Part shown: in pieces, positions 24,879 through 32,599 of the stretch
Layout: each line of letters begins with the position of its first letter
Position numbering within the stretch: position 1 is the first letter of the stretch
NCBI GenBank assembly: GCA_964614515.1
Contig: CAZTPJ010000022.1
Location: 1-50,255, forward strand
Direction: 5' to 3'
DNA from: CAZTPJ01 sp964614515
Lineage (GTDB): Bacteria > Planctomycetota > Phycisphaerae > Phycisphaerales > UBA1924
DNA: 50,255 nucleotides
Made by a program: the position numbers and the translations under genes
Notes under the pieces: model-generated
Told to the model about the DNA's origin: nothing
What the model saw: only the letters and a program-made list of their open reading frames with translations
Databases searched by the model: none

Positions 24879-25523
24879 TCAGCGATTCGGCGCGGCGATC
24901 AGCGATGGCGCAACCGCACGAATCCCGGTCACACGCCACACATCCCCATCGCGCCGCCAGTCGATCAGCCACCACGACACGAACGGCGGAGTCGCATCCG
25001 TCACCACACGCACTCGCGCCTGGGTCCGCGCGACGTTCGGCCCATCAACCACGGCCTCCAACTGCCCCACCTGATGTTCGCGCACGCGATACACACCGCC
25101 AAGAAAGTGCGACGTCGCATGAAGAATCTCATCCTTGCCTACGCCGCCGGGGTGCTGCACCGTAAACAATTGCGATGAGCCATCAAGAATCGCGTCAAGT
25201 CGCGGCAGATCCACCGCGGCCGTGACTCCCACCAGTTCCACCGTACGACGCTTGAGTGTCTCCCGCGTGGTCTCGACCGTGGCGGTGATGATCCAGACCA
25301 CGGCCGCGACGGCGAAGCACGCAACCGCAATGCCGGCTCCGCGCTTGAGTTGTCCGCGCGCGTTGCCCACAACCAGCGCCAAGACCCCCGCCACGCCCAA
25401 CACCACCGCCACCGGCCACGGGTTCTCCAGAAACAAGCGCTGCAACAGCGGACCCGCCGGCAGGGGCGTCACGGTCGCCAGCCCCCGCGCCCCATTGAGC
25501 AGATCAGTCACGATTGTCATCAT
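24879..25523 (-). CDS. membrane protein with NTF2-like C-terminal region (unknown function)
   Basis: A 214-residue protein. Two membrane segments occur near residues 33-50 (PVAVVLGVAGVLALVVG) and 60-80 (GIAVACFAVAAVVWIITATV). After a linker, the periplasmic or extracellular part (about 95-214) reads as an alpha+beta cone: VDLPRLDAILDGSSQLF, FLGGVYRVREHQVGQLEAVV, TQARVRVVTDATPPFVSWWL, IDWRRDGDVWRVTGIRAV, which is the SnoaL/NTF2-like pattern. The ATG at 25523 is chosen from two adjacent Met codons; the longer open frame upstream is opposite to the divergent MAF gene. Its stop is 4 bases from that of the histidine kinase, in a convergent arrangement. Function unknown. Confidence 0.65.
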   Translation of the reverse strand: MMTIVTDLLNGARGLATVTPLPAGPLLQRLFLENPWPVAVVLGVAGVLALVVGNARGQLKRGAGIAVACFAVAAVVWIITATVETTRETLKRRTVELVGVTAAVDLPRLDAILDGSSQLFTVQHPGGVGKDEILHATSHFLGGVYRVREHQVGQLEAVVDGPNVARTQARVRVVTDATPPFVSWWLIDWRRDGDVWRVTGIRAVAPSLIAAPNR

Positions 25524-25705
25524 GCACCCCATTGTTTGCAGCAATTCATGGCCGTGGGTCGATGTCCAGCGACCCCCCGGCCACACCAAGGCATACGCAC
25601 GGGGGCCGGATTGGTTGTGACCCATTGGCAGAGCCAGAAGAAACCCTCGGCCTGGACATCCCTGGCGTGCGAAGTGGGCCGCAGTTCCGCGTCTTCGAGA
25701 CATCC

Positions 25706-28700
25706 ATGAACGACAATCACGAAGCGACGTTGCAACGAAACCTGGCTGCGCTGGCGCGGACATCTCCGCGAACGTGCGAGTTGATTCGGGCGGCCGCGCC
25801 GCGGATCGGCGCGGAGTTCGCCATCGCGGACGACGGCGCGATCACGGGCTGGATCAACGATGATGGCACGCAGCGCCTGCTGGCGAGCAAGCGAGCGCCG
25901 CTCGAAGAGGCCGTGCGACTCGCCGAGACCGCACCCATCGACGAGGCCGGCGCGTTCATCGTGCTTGGCTTCGGGCTTGGGCATCATGTGGCGGCGCTGG
26001 CCTCGCGACTGCGAAAGACAGGCGTGATGCTCTGCTTTGAGCCTGACGTGCCGCTGCTTCGCGCGGTACTGGAGAGAGTTGACCTCACGGCCGCGTTCGC
26101 AGAATCCAACATCGCGATTCTCACCGACGCGGAAGACGCGGCGGCGATCACCGCGACGTTCACAGGTCTCGAAGGCATCGTCGCGCTGGGCGTCAAACTC
26201 ATTGAGCATCCCGCGAGCCGCTGGCGCCTCGATGATGAAGGCCAGAAGTTTTCGGAGTCCGTGACGCGCGTCGTTCGCGCCATGCGCACCACCGTCATCA
26301 CGACGCTGGTGCAGGTCGAGATCACTCTCCGCAATGTGCTGATGAACCTCGATCACTACGCCGCGTGCGACGGCGTCGCGCCGCTGCGCGGAAGTGCACA
26401 GGGCCGCCCGGCCATCGTCGTCGCCGCCGGACCGAGCCTGCGGCGAAACCTCCGACTGCTCACGCAGCCGGGCGTGCGAGATCGCTTCGTCATCATCGCC
26501 GTGCAGACCGCGCTCAAGACGCTTCTCGCGCACGGCATCAAGCCGCATTTCGTCACCGCGCTCGATCATCACGAGATCAGCGGGCGCTTCTATGAGGGAC
26601 TCCGCGCGGACGATGTCGAGGGCGTCACGCTCGTGGTCGAGCCCAAGGCCAACGCGATCATCATGGATGCGTACCCCGGCGCGATTCGCTGCGCGTCCGA
26701 CAAGTTCCTTGATGGACTCCTCGGTGATGTCGCCGGTCCGCCCAAGGGTGAACTGCAACCCGGCGCCACCGTCGCGCATCTCGCCTATTACCTGGCGCGG
26801 TATCTCGGCTGCGACCCCGTCATTCTCATCGGGCAGGACCTGGGCTTCACGGATGGACAGTATTACGCGGCCGACGCCGCGATTCACGAGGTCTGGGCCG
26901 GCGAGATCAATCCGTTCAACACGCTCGAGATGCTCGAGTGGCAGCGCATCGTGCGCGGGCGTGGCACGCTGCTTCGCGCCACCGACGTCTTTGGGCGTCC
27001 GATCTACACCGATGAACAGATGGGCACGTATCTCACGCAGTTTGAACGTGATTTCGCGGCCGATGTCGCGCGCGGACTTCGCATCATCGACGCGACCGAA
27101 GGCGGTGTTCGCAAGCGCGGCGCGGAACTGATGTTCCTGCGCGAGGCGCTTGAACACCATGATCCGCGCACGCCGCATTCGCTCCCGCAAGCGCCGCAGC
27201 GACCACTGCTTGATGACGCGAAGCGCGCGGCCGTCAAGGCACGCCTCGCCCGCGTTCGCGCGGATGTCGTGCGCATCGCCGAACACAGCCGCGAGGCCGC
27301 GAAGTTCCTCCTGATGATGAAGAAACGCAGACACGATCGCGCGGAAGTCAACCGCCTGATCGGCCTCGTGCATCAACTCGGCGCGAAGGTCCACGCCATG
27401 CAGCCCGCCTTCGAGATGGTCCTGCACCTCAACCAGACCGGCACGCTCCGACGCATCAAGTTCGACCGCGCCCTCGAACTCGCCCGCGATCTCCCCCCCC
27501 TCGACAAGCAGAACCTCCAGATTGATCGTGACATCTCAAACGTCGATTGGATCGCCGACGCCGCCGATCGCCTCGGCGCCATGCTCGACGCCGCCACGGC
27601 CGCGCTCGACGGCCAGCCGAAGATCACACGTGATCCCACGCCAAACGAGAGCGAGTCCGATCTTTCCGCGCCCAGCGAGCGCCGCGTCGCGGCCGTGATC
27701 GCAATCGATCCTGATCGCGGTGGTCTGTATACGCCGCGGGATCTCGCGTTGCCGTTCGTTGCAGGACGTAACGCGCTGCAATGCGTTCTTGAACGTCTTG
27801 CGCGAACACAGCATGTGCGCGATGTGGTGCTGCTGGCGGAGGATGTGGACCGCGCGAAGGGGATCATCGGCGATGCGCCGCCGTCGCTTCGCCTGCACTG
27901 GCGACGCACCGATGGAGCGCCGATGGGCGAACGCGCTCGCGCCATCGGCATGGGACGACTCTGGACCCCCGCCGCCTGGCGAGGAGGACTCGGCGGACTC
28001 ACCTGCTATGACGAGGCCCTCGCGCTGCCGCCCACGGCCGAGGCGCTTCGTGATCTGAACTTCGACGCGGCCGTCATCGTCGGCGCGGATTGGGCGCTGG
28101 TTGATCCCGCGATCATCGACGCGGTGGTCGTGCGACACCTTGAGAGTCCGGAGCGGCACAAGTTGTGCTTTTCGCAGGCGGCGCCGGGGTTCGGCGCGTG
28201 CCTGCTCAGTCGCGATCTCGTCGAGGAACTCTCGACGGAGATGTGGGGCGCTGGGGCGTTCGCGTCCGTCGGCGGGCTTGTGGGGTATGTACCCACCGCG
28301 CCGCGCCCGGACCCCATTGCCCGGTCTGTCTGTGTGTCGTGTTCGACCGCGGCGCGTGATGCGGGCCTTCGCGCCATTCCCGACGCGGTGCCGCGAATGC
28401 GCATGCTCAAGGACGTGCTGACGAACTGCGGTGCGGACCCCCTCGCCGTCGCCAGCGACATCATCGGTGACGCCCTGATGAAGCGAAACTTCCCGGGCGC
28501 CAGCGGCATGCCGCAGCAACTCACGCTCGAACTGTGCACCGGACGCAGAACCAGCGGACAACGACGAGACTGGATCACAAACTTCGGCGAGTCGATTGAG
28601 CGTCAGGCGATGACAGTCGAAACGGCCGAGCGCGTGATTCGTGAACTCTGCGGCGTTCGCGCGGACCTGGCCGTCACGTTTGGCGGCGCGGGCGATCCCC

Positions 28701-29341
28701 TTCTTCATCCGCAGTGGCGGCGCATGGTGGCGATGGCGCGTGAAAGCGGCGCGGCCGGGATTCACATCCGCACAGACCTCGTCGGCCCGCCGGAGGATGT
28801 CGATGCGCTGCTCGACACCGGCGTTGACGTCATCAGCGTGGACATGATGGCGCACACGCGAGAGACGTATCGCCGCGTGATGGGGCAGGACGCCTTCGCG
28901 CAGGTGCGATCCAACCTTGATCGTCTGCTCTCGCGCCGGCAGACGGTCGATGGCATCGCGATTCCGTGGGTCGTGCCGCGCATCACACGCTGCGACGCGA
29001 CATACACCGAGATCGAGCCGTTCTTTGACCACTGGCTGCTGACGGCCGGGGCCGCGGTGATCGATCCGCTCCCGCGCGCCATCGCCGGCGAGCGAATCGA
29101 GCCGCTGCCTCGCCCGCGCAGCGCGATCCAGCGACGACATCGCCTGGGCATGCTCGTGCTCAGCAACGGAACCGTGCCGCTCGATGAACGCGATGTCACG
29201 GCCGAGTGGGCCTTGGGCGATGCGGCGCGCGAGAGCGTTACCTCGCTGTGGCGACGACTTTCCGACGCCCGCCGCGCCCGCGAGGCCGACCTCGATGACC
29301 ACACGCGTAAACCCCTGCGCGTGCCGGAACACGTCGCGTGA
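25706..29341 (+). CDS. three-module fusion: MAF/DUF115 glycosyltransferase + SpsF-like nucleotidyltransferase + cysteine-less radical-SAM/SPASM domain
   Basis: A 1211-residue protein. Residues about 80-480 are a motility-associated-factor (MAF, DUF115) domain with GRPAIVVAAGPSLRRNL (about 232-248), FVTALDHHEISGRFY, VEPKANAII, and ILIGQDLGFTDGQYYA (about 370-385); MAF proteins glycosylate flagellins or other surface proteins with nonulosonic acids. A charged helical stretch covers 500-640. Residues about 658-900 resemble SpsF-type nucleotidyltransferases, but the GSxRLPGK loop is degraded. Residues about 936-1211 have a radical-SAM barrel with FGGAGDPLLHPQWRRM (about 991), yet the CxxxCxxC loop is CTGRRTSGQ and the SPASM cysteines are missing. 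The ATG at 25706 starts MNDNHEATLQ. It overlaps the next gene by 4 bases, so the two share a pathway. Confidence 0.85.
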   Translation: MNDNHEATLQRNLAALARTSPRTCELIRAAAPRIGAEFAIADDGAITGWINDDGTQRLLASKRAPLEEAVRLAETAPIDEAGAFIVLGFGLGHHVAALASRLRKTGVMLCFEPDVPLLRAVLERVDLTAAFAESNIAILTDAEDAAAITATFTGLEGIVALGVKLIEHPASRWRLDDEGQKFSESVTRVVRAMRTTVITTLVQVEITLRNVLMNLDHYAACDGVAPLRGSAQGRPAIVVAAGPSLRRNLRLLTQPGVRDRFVIIAVQTALKTLLAHGIKPHFVTALDHHEISGRFYEGLRADDVEGVTLVVEPKANAIIMDAYPGAIRCASDKFLDGLLGDVAGPPKGELQPGATVAHLAYYLARYLGCDPVILIGQDLGFTDGQYYAADAAIHEVWAGEINPFNTLEMLEWQRIVRGRGTLLRATDVFGRPIYTDEQMGTYLTQFERDFAADVARGLRIIDATEGGVRKRGAELMFLREALEHHDPRTPHSLPQAPQRPLLDDAKRAAVKARLARVRADVVRIAEHSREAAKFLLMMKKRRHDRAEVNRLIGLVHQLGAKVHAMQPAFEMVLHLNQTGTLRRIKFDRALELARDLPPLDKQNLQIDRDISNVDWIADAADRLGAMLDAATAALDGQPKITRDPTPNESESDLSAPSERRVAAVIAIDPDRGGLYTPRDLALPFVAGRNALQCVLERLARTQHVRDVVLLAEDVDRAKGIIGDAPPSLRLHWRRTDGAPMGERARAIGMGRLWTPAAWRGGLGGLTCYDEALALPPTAEALRDLNFDAAVIVGADWALVDPAIIDAVVVRHLESPERHKLCFSQAAPGFGACLLSRDLVEELSTEMWGAGAFASVGGLVGYVPTAPRPDPIARSVCVSCSTAARDAGLRAIPDAVPRMRMLKDVLTNCGADPLAVASDIIGDALMKRNFPGASGMPQQLTLELCTGRRTSGQRRDWITNFGESIERQAMTVETAERVIRELCGVRADLAVTFGGAGDPLLHPQWRRMVAMARESGAAGIHIRTDLVGPPEDVDALLDTGVDVISVDMMAHTRETYRRVMGQDAFAQVRSNLDRLLSRRQTVDGIAIPWVVPRITRCDATYTEIEPFFDHWLLTAGAAVIDPLPRAIAGERIEPLPRPRSAIQRRHRLGMLVLSNGTVPLDERDVTAEWALGDAARESVTSLWRRLSDARRAREADLDDHTRKPLRVPEHVA

Positions 29342-30063
29342 ACGCGCTGGCGATCATCCTCGCCCGCGCAGGCTCGCAGGGCCTGCCCGGAAAGAACACG
29401 ATGCCCATCGCGGGACGCCCGTGCATCGCGTGGACCATCGAGGCAGCGCGACATTCGATGCGAGTGTCGCATGTCGTCGTATCGACAGACTGTCCCATCG
29501 CGGCGAGCATCGCTCGAAGCGAGGCTTGTATCGTGATCGATCGTCCGCCTGCGCTGGCGAGCGCCACGGCCACAGTTGACGACGCGGCGCGGCACGCCGT
29601 CGCCATCATCGCGCCGGATGCACCGCCGCGAACGCCCGTGGTGATTCTCTACGCGAACGTCCCGGTGCGCCCGCACGATTTGATCGACCGCGCGGTGACG
29701 ATGCTTGTCGAGACCGGTTGTGACTCCGTGCAGAGTTACGCGTCGGTTGGCAAGCATCATCCGTGGTGGATGACGCGGGTGCAGGCCGATGGGCGAGTCT
29801 CGCCGTGGGAGGGTGATGTGCTTAATCACGGCGTCTATCGCCGACAGGACTTGCCCCCAGCGCATCTGCCCGATGGCGGCGTCATCGCGGTGACGCTCGA
29901 ATCGCTCATGCTGCGCATCCCGGATGTCGCCCCCGGTCCTCATGCCTTCTTCGGGCGCGATCGCCGCGGGATCCTCACGCACGAGGGCGATGTGATCGAC
30001 ATTGACTCAGCGATCGACGCGGCGGTGGCGGATGCCACGCTGCGCACGCGTGCCGCCGCGTGA
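29338..30063 (+). CDS. acylneuraminate/nonulosonate cytidylyltransferase (NeuA/PseF-like)
   Basis: A 241-residue enzyme that activates a nonulosonic acid (sialic, pseudaminic or legionaminic) with CTP to give the CMP-sugar donor. The N-terminal signature is ILARAGSQGLPGKNTMPIAG (residues 6-25), with the family RxGSxGxPxKN. Then come RPCIAWTIEAARHS, VVVSTD and RPPALASATATVDD, and the later PWEGDVLNHGVYRRQDLPP segment of the family. The end holds DSAIDAAVADATL. The GTG start overlaps the stop of the large MAF fusion (GTGA), so the two are translated together and the CMP-sugar probably serves the MAF domain. No synthase for the sugar itself lies in the window, so its identity is open. Confidence 0.88.
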   Translation: MNALAIILARAGSQGLPGKNTMPIAGRPCIAWTIEAARHSMRVSHVVVSTDCPIAASIARSEACIVIDRPPALASATATVDDAARHAVAIIAPDAPPRTPVVILYANVPVRPHDLIDRAVTMLVETGCDSVQSYASVGKHHPWWMTRVQADGRVSPWEGDVLNHGVYRRQDLPPAHLPDGGVIAVTLESLMLRIPDVAPGPHAFFGRDRRGILTHEGDVIDIDSAIDAAVADATLRTRAAA

Positions 30064-30138
30064 ACTCCGCTTCGGGCGCGGCGGCACGGGCGTCTCGCCT
30101 GTGCGCGTCTGTTTCCCATTCCGTCCAACCGAACCGCA

Positions 30139-31578
30139 TTACTCCCGCTGCCGCCCCGCCTTATGAATGCGCCGCGTCCACACCCACGCAAACGTTGCGG
30201 CCGCGAGCAGCAGCGCGCCATTGGCCTGATGCAGCGTGGTGATGATGGCCTCGGCCGCGCCGACCTTGGGCGCTTCGGCGATCTGTTCGCTCGTGGGCAC
30301 CGGCCCTCGATCAGGCGCATGCAGCACAAGGAACAACGCGATCCACCCGAGAACAAACTGCACGCCGACGAGGATCGTCAGCATCAGCCCCGCCCGCGGC
30401 AGAACCTGCCGCACCGGATGGTCGCGCGATCTCCCGCCCATCAGCGTGTAGCCGGCCGCCAGCGCGAACACCACCACAACCAACGCAAACGCCGCGTGCG
30501 TCCATAGCGCGTGCATCGCGCCGGGCGAGCCTGCGTGACGGAAGTGCCGCACGGCCGCACCAAGCACCAACTGAAGGATTAACGTGTGAAACAGCCCCGT
30601 CGCGAAGAACTTCGCGCGGCGATCCCGCGGCGAAGGCTCAATCGCCACGCGCCCCGACGATACATCGAGATACCGCGGGCTGATCCAGACGGCCACCGCG
30701 ACCGCCAGCGCGAAGATGAGTTGCGCCGCCACGCCGTGGAGCATCCCAAGCATCGGGTTGCCCTCAAGCACTCGCGCCATGCCGACGAGTCCCTGCACGC
30801 CGATCGCGATGAACAGCACCAGCGTCCACAAGCGTGCCCGCCCCTCCCGGCCCTCTTTCGTTGCGAATGCAAAGATGCACAATGTCAGCGCCACCAGCCC
30901 CACCAGCGCCCCGAGCAGCCGATGCGAGTGCTCATAGAAAATCTCCGGCGTGCGCTCCTGCGCCATCAGCGCGATGGGATACAGAAACATGTTCGCGCCG
31001 TATGTCCCCGGCCAGTCCGGCACGGCCAGGCCCGATCGCGTACTCGTCACCGCCCCGCCCACAAGCAGCAGCGGCACAATCGAAACCGCGACAACAACTG
31101 CGAATCGCGCAAGCCACCGATCGTCCGCCCCTTCGCCAAGGCCCCCCCTCTTCACCGCCGCGCCAACACGCCGGCCGATCAACGCACTGAATCCCCCGAT
31201 CGCGGCGGACAACATCAGAAACCCCGGTATGAACAACGCCGCTCCAGGCCGGAGCGATGTCGCGCCCGTCGCAGGGCCGCTCACATCCGCCGCCGGTTCG
31301 GCAAGAAACGAACCGAGGACGAGCAGATTGAGCAGCCCGCACGTCAGACCGCCAATGAGGCCGATGATCCACGGCCGGGGGTGCGTCGTCCTCGCGCCGC
31401 TCATCGACATCACGAGGATGAATGCAAGCAGAATCATCACCGCGCTGGGCGCGGTGGCCACTTGCACCGCAGGCATGTGCGTCACATACCACACGCACCA
31501 CATCACCACGGCCGCGAGTGAACCGAAGGTCACCGCAGGTCCGACGGCATCCTTGAACCGGCCAGTTGTGTTGTTCAT
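30139..31578 (-). CDS. ctaA: heme A synthase, COX15/CtaA family
   Basis: A 479-residue integral membrane protein that oxidises the C8 methyl of heme O to formyl, giving heme A for the a-type oxidase encoded next door. The conserved segment TRSGLAVPDWPGTYG (about residues 180-194) is followed by the heme-ligand motif EHSHRLLGALVG (His217, His219), MLHGVAAQLIFALAV and, in the second half, FRHAGSPGAMHALWTHAAFA and TLHQANGALLLAAA. The first 150 residues, with four extra membrane segments ending in a Gly-rich loop, have no counterpart in ordinary CtaA (300-350 residues). The gene is divergent from the actA-F/cox operon; a CATAAT -10-like box lies about 33 bases before the ATG. Heme O synthase is not in the window. 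Confidence 0.93.
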   Translation of the reverse strand: MNNTTGRFKDAVGPAVTFGSLAAVVMWCVWYVTHMPAVQVATAPSAVMILLAFILVMSMSGARTTHPRPWIIGLIGGLTCGLLNLLVLGSFLAEPAADVSGPATGATSLRPGAALFIPGFLMLSAAIGGFSALIGRRVGAAVKRGGLGEGADDRWLARFAVVVAVSIVPLLLVGGAVTSTRSGLAVPDWPGTYGANMFLYPIALMAQERTPEIFYEHSHRLLGALVGLVALTLCIFAFATKEGREGRARLWTLVLFIAIGVQGLVGMARVLEGNPMLGMLHGVAAQLIFALAVAVAVWISPRYLDVSSGRVAIEPSPRDRRAKFFATGLFHTLILQLVLGAAVRHFRHAGSPGAMHALWTHAAFALVVVVFALAAGYTLMGGRSRDHPVRQVLPRAGLMLTILVGVQFVLGWIALFLVLHAPDRGPVPTSEQIAEAPKVGAAEAIITTLHQANGALLLAAATFAWVWTRRIHKAGRQRE

Positions 31579-31800
31579 GGTTCACCAGTTGGTTGAAGTT
31601 CTAGGGAAAATTATGGTCGCGAGGTGATCAAACGGTGTTGAGAAAGTGTCTCATTTGAAGAGAAAGTAGGGGGTTGGACTTGACAGGATACGCGCAATGC
31701 GCACACAGTACGGCCCCACAAGAACGGGCGAAGCCGACTGGCGGTGGATACCCGATTCTCGCCCCTCGTCACAGGGGATTTTGTGGGCAGGAGGCTGCCA
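31579..31800. promoter_or_regulatory. divergent promoter region between ctaA and the act/cox operon
   Basis: An A+T-richer intergenic region. On the minus strand, CATAAT sits before ctaA. On the plus strand, TTGACA (31680-31685) is present but its -10 partner is weak. Interleaved short inverted repeats GAGA/TCTC (31641-31672) could be an operator. The GGAGG site (31790-31794) of actA closes the region. Confidence 0.4.
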
Positions 31801-32505
31801 GTGCCCGGTCTCTTTCCAAAGTGGTTCAATATCCTGCCCACGGTGGGCGCGGTGTTTGGTGTTGGCGGCTTGACGGCCGTGGTCTGGGGAACGTGGTATT
31901 TCGCGACGCCGGACTTCTTTGAGGTCGGCTATATGCCCACGCAACCCGGCAGCGGCTTTAACCACCAGATTCACGCGGGGCTGCTCGGCATCGACTGTCG
32001 ATACTGCCACACCAACGTCGAAAAGTCGCCGGAGGCGAATATCCCGTCGGTATCGACCTGCATGGGGTGCCATCAGGAGGGCCGTCTGCACATCGACACC
32101 GAGACCAAGATCGCGGCGAAGGTGGCTTTCATCCGCGAAGCGCACGCGGAGGACAAATCCATCGAGTGGCGCCGAGTTCACAAACTCCCCGACTATGTGC
32201 GAAATTTCCCCCATCACATTCACGTCAAAGCCGGCGTGAGTTGCTTTTCGTGTCACGGGCAGATCACGGCCATGCCCGTCGTCTTCCAGGCGCAGGGTCT
32301 GGGCATGGGCTGGTGTCTCGACTGCCATCGTCAGTCCGGCGTCTCGCCCGAAGCGCACCTCGTGCCGCCCGACAAAGTCACGCAACTCAAATGGGTCGAG
32401 GAGTCGTGGTTCGCGAATCCGTCGGCGAATGTTGACGCCGCGCGGCGGATCTATCAGTCGCTCAAAGATCATCCGCCCGAAAATTGCGGAGCGTGTCACT
32501 ACTGA
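31801..32505 (+). CDS. actA: ActA, pentaheme cytochrome c subunit of alternative complex III
   Basis: A 234-residue protein starting MPGLFPKWFNILPTVG, with one N-terminal membrane anchor (about residues 13-35) and then a periplasmic domain with five CxxCH heme c sites: CRYCH (Cys66), CMGCH, CFSCH, CLDCH and CGACH at the very end. This is the pentaheme ActA of the quinol:electron-acceptor oxidoreductase, which passes electrons from ActB to the oxidase. The GTG at 31801 is chosen because AGGAGG lies 6 bases upstream and the family N-terminus begins there; an ATG at 31744 would add 19 unrelated residues. The last codons and the stop are part of a 16-bp direct duplication. It is the first gene of the operon. 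Confidence 0.92.
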   Translation: MPGLFPKWFNILPTVGAVFGVGGLTAVVWGTWYFATPDFFEVGYMPTQPGSGFNHQIHAGLLGIDCRYCHTNVEKSPEANIPSVSTCMGCHQEGRLHIDTETKIAAKVAFIREAHAEDKSIEWRRVHKLPDYVRNFPHHIHVKAGVSCFSCHGQITAMPVVFQAQGLGMGWCLDCHRQSGVSPEAHLVPPDKVTQLKWVEESWFANPSANVDAARRIYQSLKDHPPENCGACHY

Positions 32506-32521
32506 AGCGTGTCACTACTGA
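32490..32521 (+). repeat. 16-bp tandem duplication over the actA stop
   Basis: AGCGTGTCACTACTGA occurs twice in direct succession (32490-32505 and 32506-32521). The first copy contains the last heme residues CHY and the TGA stop; the second repeats it as untranslated DNA. It looks like a recent slippage duplication. Confidence 0.9.
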
Positions 32522-32599
32522 TCGGTTGGAACGTGAGTTGTGGGTCGTTGGTCATCGGCAGGCATTCGACGCGGCCCTCCCGCGTCACCGGAAGGAACC

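Noticed and set aside
27536..29332. Minus-strand frame opposite the MAF fusion gene
   Set aside because: No conserved motif, and the plus frame is coherent from 25706 to the GTGA junction at 29338-29341.
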